From Prevotella ihumii (GTDB lineage: Bacteria; Bacteroidota; Bacteroidia; Bacteroidales; Bacteroidaceae), in assembly GCF_900155655.1 (NCBI RefSeq), contig NZ_LT706987.1, forward strand, positions 1,462,694-1,501,510: 38,817 nt of DNA. The letters run 5' to 3'. A program made the position numbers and the translations under genes. Every line of letters begins with the position of its first letter. The stretch's first letter is position 1. The notes under the pieces were generated by a model. The model did not search any database and was not told the origin of the DNA. It saw only the letters and a list, made by a program, of their open reading frames with translations. Positions 32,351-38,817 of this stretch are shown piece after piece.

Positions 32351-32387
32351 ACAATCGCCGAAACTCAGTGAGAGCTTCGGCGATTGT
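32351..32387 (-). terminator. Terminator hairpin of the LRR protein gene
   Basis: ACAATCGCCGAA (32351-32362) pairs with TTCGGCGATTGT (32376-32387), with CTC/GAG extending inward. On the minus strand it is followed by CGTTTTATG. It lies 27 bp after the gene's stop. Confidence 0.8.
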
Positions 32388-32413
32388 TATGTTACTATAT
32401 TTTGCCTATTGTG

Positions 32414-34459
32414 TTAGAACACCACCTTACGTGATATGGTTTGACCATTAACTTGTGCGGTAACAATGTACAACCCCTTGTTGAGCGTGCTTGCGTCAAG
32501 CATTTCGCCATTGGTTGCTGCCACTCTACTACCGTCAATATTATAAATGATGATGTGTGAAGCTCCTTTACAGCTTACTACGCCGTTGCTGTTGGTAAGT
32601 TCGGCATTGCTCTTTGCTACCTCATTGATAGTTGCAGGCACATTCATAATAAACTTGCCCGAAGTGAGTGTTAGCATTGGAGCAATGTTGTTTTTAACCT
32701 TGCACGTGTACACCTTTCCGTGTGCCGATGTGGTATTTGGGATAACGTATGTTTCACTTGTAGCTCCTGCTATCGGTGCATCGTTTACATACCATTGGTA
32801 TTGGTTTGCAATAACCTGATTAGACGCAAATCGGCCGCCTACATTTTCAGGGCTTGGGCAGTTAGCGTTGAGTGTTATCGCCTCGCTACCTTCGGTCGTG
32901 ATAACTGCATCTTCAGCATAAGGCTTCATAGCGTTGTAAACCATATAGCCTGCATCTTTGCCTTGTGTGATGCAATCGCAAAGATTTTCAAAGCTCTTGA
33001 AGTTGAATTGGTTGCCCGAAATATTCACTTCCCCCTTTTTAAAACCTATAAAAGCCGAGTTGCCCCTATTATAAACCTTCTTTGTAACATTGCCCGTAAA
33101 GTTGTTATTCTGCAAATGTGCCGACTTCAAGTAAGTGAGTGTAGTGCGATCGAGAATATCTCCTATCTCGCCTTCCAACTGGTTGTCGTTCAGCTTAAGG
33201 TTGCGAAGACCTGTCATCGTTTTTACTACATCTATATTACCTGTTAGTTTGTTTTCACCAAGGAGCAAGTCGGTCATGCTTCGCTTGGCTTTAAAGGTTT
33301 CAGGGATAGAACCCGTAAGTTGGTTGTGTGTGAAGTCGATGTAAGTCAACTCTTCGAGCTCGCTTCCCAATGCTGCAGGAATAGTACCACTAAGGTTCAT
33401 ATTAGCCATTGATATATTCATAAGTCTTGGCAATTCTGATAGCCACACAGGTATCTCTCCGCCAAGCTTATTGCCACTAAGTTCTAATATGGCAAGGTTC
33501 TTTAAGAGCGTCAAATCGGGTATTTCGCCTGTAAAGTTGTTATAGCTTAACTTTAATTCCTGCAACGATTTACACGTAGCTATTTCTGCTGGTATTGAGC
33601 CATTAAACTTGCACTGAGTGAGTTGTAAGTAGGTGAAATGTTCGAGCTTATCCCAACCTTCTGTTGGCAGTGTACCACTCAATCCTGTAGCTTGAAGATT
33701 TAAGAGTTGTAGCGCTGGACAGTTTTCTATACCTTTAGGGAATGTTCCTGTTAGGCCTGTATTGTTTTCAATAGAGAACTGAATGAGGGCTGGCAAGCCT
33801 GTAAAGTCGAGTGTAACGTTACCTGAGAACTTATTATTACCTAAGAGTAAGAACTGTGTTTTGGGCAGTGTGAGCCAATTACTTGGAATAGTTCCTGTCA
33901 GTTCGTTGTTTTGTAAATAGATGTGTGCACACTTGGGCAAGTTTACTACCTTGGGCAATTCACCGCTTAAAGCATTGTCTTGAAGGAGCAGATACTCCAA
34001 GTTTGACATACTTATTTCGTTAGGTAATGCCCCTATTAGCGACTTTGTACTGCTTCCACCTATGGCATAGTTCTTTTGCGATCTTACATCTAAGGATATA
34101 AGTTTGCTCATTTTGAAAAGTTCTGCAGGCAGACTTGTAATGCTATTTAATGAAAGATCGAGCATCTCTAATTCGGTGAGTTTAGCAATATCTGCAGGTA
34201 ATGCACCTGATAGGTTGTTACCTTTAAGATTAAGAAGGGTAACGTGTCCGTTTTCAATAGTTACACCTTTCCATTTGTCAGGGGTTTGATTTACATCCCA
34301 AGAGTCATACCATTTGTCTCCATTAAGAGCCGTACGAATAGCAAGAAGAGCCTGATGTTCTGAGTCAGGAATTGAGGTTTGTGCGCTCGCAAAATGTGCG
34401 CTTAGCAATACTATTACGATAAGCAATAGTCTGTGCTTCAATAAGTTAAACTTGTCCAT
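32414..34459 (-). CDS. Secreted leucine-rich-repeat protein with plant-type LRRs and T9SS sorting tail
   Basis: The 681 residues start with a signal peptide (LLLIVIVLLSAHFASAQ). A cap-like segment 'HQALLAIRTALNGDKWYDSW' resembles plant LRR N-terminal caps. About 16 LRRs (about 70-480) follow the 'LxLsxNxLsGxIPxxl' pattern, as in 'LELSGNKLGGEIPVWLSELP'. An Ig-like segment (about 525-605) includes 'NQYQWYVNDAPIAGATSETY'. The last 70 residues, with 'IIIYNIDGSRVAA' and 'LDASTLNKGLYIVTAQVNG', match a type A T9SS C-terminal sorting domain. The protein is probably carried over the outer membrane and displayed, acting in adhesion. The ligand is unknown. Confidence 0.88.
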   Translation of the reverse strand: MDKFNLLKHRLLLIVIVLLSAHFASAQTSIPDSEHQALLAIRTALNGDKWYDSWDVNQTPDKWKGVTIENGHVTLLNLKGNNLSGALPADIAKLTELEMLDLSLNSITSLPAELFKMSKLISLDVRSQKNYAIGGSSTKSLIGALPNEISMSNLEYLLLQDNALSGELPKVVNLPKCAHIYLQNNELTGTIPSNWLTLPKTQFLLLGNNKFSGNVTLDFTGLPALIQFSIENNTGLTGTFPKGIENCPALQLLNLQATGLSGTLPTEGWDKLEHFTYLQLTQCKFNGSIPAEIATCKSLQELKLSYNNFTGEIPDLTLLKNLAILELSGNKLGGEIPVWLSELPRLMNISMANMNLSGTIPAALGSELEELTYIDFTHNQLTGSIPETFKAKRSMTDLLLGENKLTGNIDVVKTMTGLRNLKLNDNQLEGEIGDILDRTTLTYLKSAHLQNNNFTGNVTKKVYNRGNSAFIGFKKGEVNISGNQFNFKSFENLCDCITQGKDAGYMVYNAMKPYAEDAVITTEGSEAITLNANCPSPENVGGRFASNQVIANQYQWYVNDAPIAGATSETYVIPNTTSAHGKVYTCKVKNNIAPMLTLTSGKFIMNVPATINEVAKSNAELTNSNGVVSCKGASHIIIYNIDGSRVAATNGEMLDASTLNKGLYIVTAQVNGQTISRKVVF

Positions 34460-34614
34460 AATATGCTAATGTAGGTAATAAAATTTTTGTTATATTATTT
34501 CTTTCGTTGTGTCTTTTTGGCGTTACTCTTTGTAAATATAACGTCTTTTTGTTCTCTCTCTAACTTATTTTTAATAAGTTTGTTTCTTTTTCGATGAGTT
34601 TTTGCAAAAGTATA

Positions 34615-34645
34615 TATTATTTTTATATTCAACAAATTAAGTTTG
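34615..34645 (-). promoter_or_regulatory. Promoter of the LRR gene (TTG-N20-TACTTTTG)
   Basis: Minus strand: TTG at 34645-34643, 20-nt spacer, TACTTTTG at 34622-34615, an exact fit to the Bacteroidota consensus. Confidence 0.7.
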
Positions 34646-34839
34646 TAAAAATTCATCAGTTAGTGGTAAGATATTCACAATTTAGCATAAAAATAGGAAA
34701 ATATACTTCGAGATGGACGGTAGATGACGGATACGATATTTGGTAGCCAATCGCTTTCAGTCTTAATAATGAGCAATCGTTTGCGCGGAATAGCAAATAA
34801 AAGGTTGATATATAGTTCTTAAGTTATAGAAAGATGTGC

Positions 34840-34847
34840 TATCTTTG
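34840..34847 (+). promoter_or_regulatory. Promoter -7 box TATCTTTG of the amylase gene
   Basis: TATCTTTG lies 36 nt before the ATG at 34884, giving a leader of about 30 nt. Confidence 0.65.
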
Positions 34848-34883
34848 TCATAAATTGATATAAAACAAGTTATTAATATTAAT

Positions 34884-36902
34884 ATGAAACGATTACTTAC
34901 ATTATTTTCAGGATTGTGTTTAGGTCTTTCAGTAATGGCACAAGGTTGGAAAGCCAACTATGATGGTGTTATGCTGCAAGGATTTTACTGGGATTCGTTC
35001 CAAGACACCAAGTGGACAAATCTTACACAACAAGCTAAAGAACTCTCAGAGTATTTCTCTTTGGTATGGCTACCTCAAAGCGCAAAGGCTCGTGCCGACA
35101 AGTCGATGGGCTATGACGATTACTATTGGTTTACCAATTACAACAGTTCGTTTGGTACAGAGACCGAACTCTTAAACCTTATTCAGACCTTTAAAGCCAA
35201 CGGAATAGGTGCGATTGCCGATGTGGTGATCAACCATCGTGCTACAAACGTCAACTGGTTCGACTTCCCGACCGAGGTTTACAATGGCACAACATACGCT
35301 ATGAGCTCAACAGATGTGGCAAGAAACGACGATAAAGGTAAAGCGTTGACCGCAGCTACTGCACAAGGCGTACAGTTGGCAGCTAATAATGACAGCGGTG
35401 AGGATTGGGACGGAATGCGCGACCTTGACCATAATAGCCTCAATGTGCAAACCACTGTGAAAGCATATCTCAAGATGTTGAAAGAAAAGTTTGGATATGC
35501 TGGCTTCCGTTACGATATGGTGAAGGGATACGCAGGCAAGTTTACAGCGATGTATAACACAGATGTGCAACCCGAATTTTCGGTTGGAGAGTATTTTGAT
35601 GGCGATATAAATAAGGTGAGAGCGTGGATTGATGCTACCAAGACAAATGGTGTTCCTACTTCTGCTGCCTTCGATTTTCCTATCCGTTATAAGGTTCGTG
35701 ATGCGGTGAACAATGGCAATTGGAATGCTTTAGACCAAGAAGGATTGGCTAAGGAAACTGACTATAAGCGTTATGCCGTAACCTTTGTGGAAAATCACGA
35801 TACAGAGGACAGAGGCGGAAACTCGAAGCACGATCCTATAAGAAAAGACACCTTAGCTGCCAATGCTTACATTTTGGCGATGCCGGGTACACCAAGCATA
35901 TTCTTGAAACACTGGATGGCGTGCAAAGCTGACATCAAAAATATGATTTTGGCTCGAAAAATGATGGGTATTACCAACACAAGTGCAGCTACAAAATATG
36001 GTTCGGGCGCCGATTATTACGCATTTACAACTACAGGAAACAATGGTAAAATGCTTACGGTAGTAGGTCCTGCAAAAACCTATAACTCAACTGCACGATG
36101 GGTAAAACTGATGGGTGGAAAGAATTGGGCTTATTATGTAGACAAGAATGAGAAAGAGTTGGTATGGGCAAGTTTGCCAAGTGGTACATATGAAGGTGAA
36201 CAAAAAGCAGTGTTGACCCTCATTTCTAACAATGCCAATGCTAAGATGGTGTACACCACAGATGGCGCTGAACCTACTACAAATAGTCCTCAAGCTGCTA
36301 ACGGACAAAGCGTTGCTATCCCCGTAGGCGAAACTGTTTTGAAAGTGGGAATGGTAGTTGATGGTGTTGTGAAGAACGTTGTAACCCGTCACTATCAAGT
36401 GAGCAATTTCCAACCTTATACTATTAAGGTGTATGTAAATGCCGATGAGGCTGATGCAACGTGGAGTACAGCACAGATGACAGCTACCAATCCTACCATA
36501 AACTTCTGGGTTTGGGGTGGTTCACACAAGACTGTCAAAGGCGAATGGCCAGGCGATGCTGTTACAACTACCGAGGAAGCGGAAGGCAAAAAATGGTTTG
36601 TACAAACCTATGATATACTTAATTCTAACGATGGTGTAAACTTTGTATTCAATGTGGGTGATAAAAAGTCGCAGACTGTCGATATAGAGAATGTGAAAGA
36701 AACATCGTTTATCAAAATTTCGAGCGATAAGGACGGTACAAAATATAGAGTAAACGTAGTTCCAGCAGGTATCGAAGCTGTGGTCTCAGTCCCAACTAAG
36801 GCTACCGACCCTTATTATTACACCCTCTCTGGGCAACGCCTTATGAAGCCTACACAGCGAGGCATTTACATTCATAATGGCAAGAAAATAATGATAAAGT
36901 AA
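34884..36902 (+). CDS. Secreted alpha-amylase (GH13) with C-terminal starch-binding region
   Basis: The 672 residues open with a signal peptide (MKRLLTLFSGLCLGLSVMAQ). The GH13 barrel has 'IADVVINHRA' (D113 to H118), the nucleophile in 'GFRYDMVKGYAG' (D211), the acid in 'FSVGEYFDGD' (E236), and 'FVENHDTEDRGG' (D306). All catalytic residues are present. A chitobiase-type C-terminal segment follows ('KMVYTTDGAEPTTNSPQAAN'), then a beta-rich domain with 'FWVWGGSHKTVKGEWPGDAV' that looks like a CBM26-type starch-binding module. The tail 'YYYTLSGQRLMKPTQRGIYI' is the short ending common to secreted Prevotella proteins. It hydrolyses starch outside the cytoplasm. It is a single-gene unit. Confidence 0.95.
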   Translation: MKRLLTLFSGLCLGLSVMAQGWKANYDGVMLQGFYWDSFQDTKWTNLTQQAKELSEYFSLVWLPQSAKARADKSMGYDDYYWFTNYNSSFGTETELLNLIQTFKANGIGAIADVVINHRATNVNWFDFPTEVYNGTTYAMSSTDVARNDDKGKALTAATAQGVQLAANNDSGEDWDGMRDLDHNSLNVQTTVKAYLKMLKEKFGYAGFRYDMVKGYAGKFTAMYNTDVQPEFSVGEYFDGDINKVRAWIDATKTNGVPTSAAFDFPIRYKVRDAVNNGNWNALDQEGLAKETDYKRYAVTFVENHDTEDRGGNSKHDPIRKDTLAANAYILAMPGTPSIFLKHWMACKADIKNMILARKMMGITNTSAATKYGSGADYYAFTTTGNNGKMLTVVGPAKTYNSTARWVKLMGGKNWAYYVDKNEKELVWASLPSGTYEGEQKAVLTLISNNANAKMVYTTDGAEPTTNSPQAANGQSVAIPVGETVLKVGMVVDGVVKNVVTRHYQVSNFQPYTIKVYVNADEADATWSTAQMTATNPTINFWVWGGSHKTVKGEWPGDAVTTTEEAEGKKWFVQTYDILNSNDGVNFVFNVGDKKSQTVDIENVKETSFIKISSDKDGTKYRVNVVPAGIEAVVSVPTKATDPYYYTLSGQRLMKPTQRGIYIHNGKKIMIK

Positions 36903-36909
36903 TCAAACA

Positions 36910-36933
36910 ATAGGACAGCGAAAGTTGTCCTAT
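36910..36933 (+). terminator. Amylase gene terminator
   Basis: ATAGGACA pairs with TGTCCTAT across GCGAAAGT, followed by TTTTCTTT. It lies 7 bp after the stop. Confidence 0.85.
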
Positions 36934-36981
36934 TTTTCTTTATATACAAATAAGGAAGCGTATAGATAAGTGTTCTATATT

Positions 36982-37042
36982 CAATACATCAACTTTGACG
37001 TTGCGAAACATATATGTTTGGCATTGTCAGAGTTGAACTTTG
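36982..37042. repeat. 61-bp palindrome-rich dispersed element, copy B (inverted)
   Basis: The reverse complement runs CAAAGTTCAACTCTG, CAATGCC, AAACATATATGTTT, CAAAGTTGATGTATTG, in the same order as 23318-23378. The IS66 copy begins 12 bp after it. Confidence 0.8.
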
Positions 37043-37088
37043 AGGGGGTAAAACGTAAGCACCCAATATTAGCCGACTTTCACACCAA

Positions 37089-37130
37089 CAAATAACCCTT
37101 ATATGTCTGGCAGCATATAAGGGTTATTTG
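37089..37130 (-). terminator. 17-bp hairpin after tnpC, second copy
   Basis: Identical to 155-196: stem 37089-37105 with 37114-37130, adjacent to the tnpC stop. Confidence 0.7.
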
Positions 37131-38771
37131 TTATTTGAAGTTTGAAGGTAGCATTTTCGTGAGTTCCTCCTCCGTCATATCTGGCAGGGGCCTTGAAAGA
37201 ACTTCCTTCATCCATTTGTATGGCTCTATGCCTGCTTCCCTGCAACACGCCATGAAGGTATAGAAGATGGCGTTGTTCTCCGCTCCCTCATTGTTACCAC
37301 AGAACAGGTAGTTCTTTCTTCCAAGCGTGATGGGTCTGATGGCCTGTTCCATGAGGTTGTTGTCTATGTTGAATCGTCCGTCCTGCACATACCTACCAAT
37401 GCGTATCCATACGGCGAAGGCATAACGCAGTGCCTTCTCCATAGCTTCGCCTGGGGTGTACTGTTTGTGTACATCCAACATATAGGTCTCCAAATACTTA
37501 AGAATGGGGTAAGCTTTAGTCTTTCGTTCTGTCTCCACTTCCTCGGGTGGTGCTTTCTTGTGTTTGAGGTTTTCCTCCAACTCATAAAGCGTGGCTATCG
37601 TTTCGATGATATGGGCGGCGTTTTTATCGTCAGCCGCCAGATGTTCGAACTTACGTCTCACGTGTGCCATACATCCTAACAGCACGATGCCCTGAACGTT
37701 CTCAAACCTGCTGTAGACCTCATACCCATCAGACTGTATGGCACCCTGGTAGCCCTTGAAGAGTTCATCTGCCACAGCGCCCGACCGCGACCCGTCCTTC
37801 CAATGGAAGAACACACCCTGGGAGTGTATGGCGTCACGCACACCCCACAGGTATCCCTTGCGCGTCTTTCCCTTGCGGTCGGCAACCTGTACGCTGGTCT
37901 CGTCAACTTGAAGATAAGGACTTTGCAGGATCTGTCTTACTTGAAGTTTGTAAAGTGGATAAAGTGCATCGGCGGCATCGTGAACCCAACTGTTGACGGT
38001 TGAGGTGGGGATGTTCACGCCCAGTTCCTTCCATCTTTCACATTGCCTATACTCGGGCTGGTGATAGGCGAACTTGGCGGTGATGATTTCGGCGAGCAGG
38101 GAAGCGTCGGCAAAACAATCCACCGCTTGCTTTTTCAAGGGGGCTTCCAGGATGTCGACCTTCGCATCCGTTGACCGGGCTTCCTTCAGGCGGCAGATGA
38201 CACGATCTTCTACCCTGACATAAAAGGATGAGGGACGCAGACACAGATGCTCACTTCTGTCATGTCCGATGATGACCATGCGCTCAGCGTCATAACCCTC
38301 TGGATATATCTCCGTCACCTGTCGCTCTATATTCTCGGGAACATAGGAGGCGTAGGCCCTACCCTTTCTGGAAGGACGGCTCACACGGCGTGATGACCTG
38401 CGTTGTCCGGCCTGCTGTTTTATCTCCTTGATGATGGGAAGGGCTTCCACCTGAGCCAGGGAACCCTCTTTGGCCCACTGCTCGTCAAAAAGCGTACCCG
38501 CCCAGCCGCTTGCACTCTCAGGCAGGTGTTTCTCGCTGCGCCTGCCAAATACCATGCGCTCAAGTTCAAGAATGCGACGGGACTTTCGCTCCAGCTCAGC
38601 ATCCTTAATCTTAAGCTCAGCATCCTTGTTCTTAAGCTCTGCCTCCTTGTTCTTGAGTTGAGTATCCTTGTTCTTAAGCTCAGCATCCCTTTGCTCAAGA
38701 AGTTTAACAACAGCTTCCCGAGTGAGAGAATGGTAGTCAGATGTCATTGTGCAATAAGGCATATCCATCAC
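37131..38771 (-). CDS. tnpC: IS66 family transposase TnpC, long coiled-coil variant
   Basis: The 546-residue protein is nearly identical to that at 197-1774, with all three catalytic motifs (QVDETSVQ, IQSDGYEVY and MEQAIRPITLGR). It differs by a 21-residue insertion in the N-terminal coiled coil. Here heptads of the type 'DAELKNK' follow one another (KNKDTQLKNKEAELKNKD) before 'AELKIKDAELERKSRR'. Other changes are C for S near residue 7 and H for R in 'SEKHLPES'. The insertion keeps frame and heptad phase, so the protein should stay functional. tnpB lies beyond the window. Confidence 0.95.
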   Translation of the reverse strand: MMDMPYCTMTSDYHSLTREAVVKLLEQRDAELKNKDTQLKNKEAELKNKDAELKIKDAELERKSRRILELERMVFGRRSEKHLPESASGWAGTLFDEQWAKEGSLAQVEALPIIKEIKQQAGQRRSSRRVSRPSRKGRAYASYVPENIERQVTEIYPEGYDAERMVIIGHDRSEHLCLRPSSFYVRVEDRVICRLKEARSTDAKVDILEAPLKKQAVDCFADASLLAEIITAKFAYHQPEYRQCERWKELGVNIPTSTVNSWVHDAADALYPLYKLQVRQILQSPYLQVDETSVQVADRKGKTRKGYLWGVRDAIHSQGVFFHWKDGSRSGAVADELFKGYQGAIQSDGYEVYSRFENVQGIVLLGCMAHVRRKFEHLAADDKNAAHIIETIATLYELEENLKHKKAPPEEVETERKTKAYPILKYLETYMLDVHKQYTPGEAMEKALRYAFAVWIRIGRYVQDGRFNIDNNLMEQAIRPITLGRKNYLFCGNNEGAENNAIFYTFMACCREAGIEPYKWMKEVLSRPLPDMTEEELTKMLPSNFK

Positions 38772-38817
38772 ATTATCAGTTCTTTATACGATGTAAAGTT
38801 ACGAAAAATATCTGACA

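Larger units (their letters stand above)
34460..34883. other. Divergent promoter region of the LRR and amylase genes
   Basis: About 420 bp of AT-rich sequence with no ORF. It contains the minus promoter at 34615-34645 and the plus promoter at 34840-34847. The LRR gene would have a leader of about 150 nt. I saw no clear operator or riboswitch. Confidence 0.5.
37055..38817 (-). mobile_element. Second IS66-family element, truncated by the window edge
   Basis: It begins GTAAGCACCCAATATTAGCC, one base different from the first copy's end, and runs past the right edge. The visible part covers the end, hairpin and tnpC. Orientation is the same as the first copy. The far end and any target duplication are not visible. 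The sequence is nearly identical to 121-1820 apart from scattered substitutions and a 63-bp insertion in tnpC. Confidence 0.93.

Noticed and set aside
121..38817. Composite transposon bounded by the two IS66 copies
   Set aside because: The interior holds core housekeeping operons (murA, dxr, rimM, tsaB, recG, nadK) and 34.8 kb of mostly native-looking sequence, so independent insertions are more likely.

Overview
The window looks like a chromosome segment from an anaerobic Bacteroidota, most likely Prevotellaceae. The evidence is the AT-rich sequence, repeated promoters of the TAnnTTTG type used by this phylum, the tsaB-DUF4290-murA-rimM-dxr-rseP gene order, T9SS-type C-terminal tails, and a secreted GH13 amylase ending in the short 'LSGQRL...GIYIHNGKK' tail common in Prevotella. 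The genus is inferred from style, not proven.

Layout. (1) 1-2258: a complete 2125-bp IS66-family element (tnpB, tnpC) with 26-bp inverted ends and an 8-bp target duplication. It sits just after the start codon of a helix-turn-helix ORF. (2) 2336-8260, minus strand: a five-gene operon with a phosphoethanolamine-transferase-like enzyme, two acyltransferase-3 membrane proteins, a UbiA-type prenyl-phosphate phosphoribosyltransferase, and a HAD phosphatase fused to a GtrA membrane domain. (3) 8685-13682, plus strand: glycan genes (GT2, an IspD/TarI-like cytidylyltransferase overlapping an NAD-dependent SDR, GT4, GT2), followed by a small lysine-rich secreted protein. (4) 14423-18183, minus strand: thioredoxin-TonB fusion with an ABC exporter, and nadK. 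(5) 18387-24935, plus strand: DJ-1/PfpI, ispD, recG, an M23-LysM peptidase and a Wzx-type flippase. (6) 25060-31971, minus strand: a LicD protein, then rseP, dxr, rimM, murA, DUF4290 and tsaB. (7) 32414-36902: divergent secreted LRR protein and alpha-amylase. (8) 37055 to the end: a second, truncated IS66 copy in the same orientation.

How the genes may work together. Much of the accessory content fits building and decorating a surface glycan: three glycosyltransferases, a flippase, two O-acyltransferases and a phosphoethanolamine transferase. The IspD-like enzyme with its SDR partner, plus LicD, could supply and transfer a CDP-activated polyol phosphate. The UbiA/HAD/GtrA set could make and flip a polyprenyl-phosphate pentose. 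Both are inferences. Housekeeping genes for isoprenoids (ispD, dxr), peptidoglycan (murA), tRNA t6A (tsaB), NADP (nadK) and DNA repair (recG) are interleaved.

The most unusual non-coding feature is a set of four intergenic arrays of a 9-bp unit, GTCNGAC plus two variable bases. All four lie beside surface-glycan genes. A 61-bp palindrome-rich element also occurs twice in opposite orientation. I saw no tRNA, rRNA or CRISPR array.
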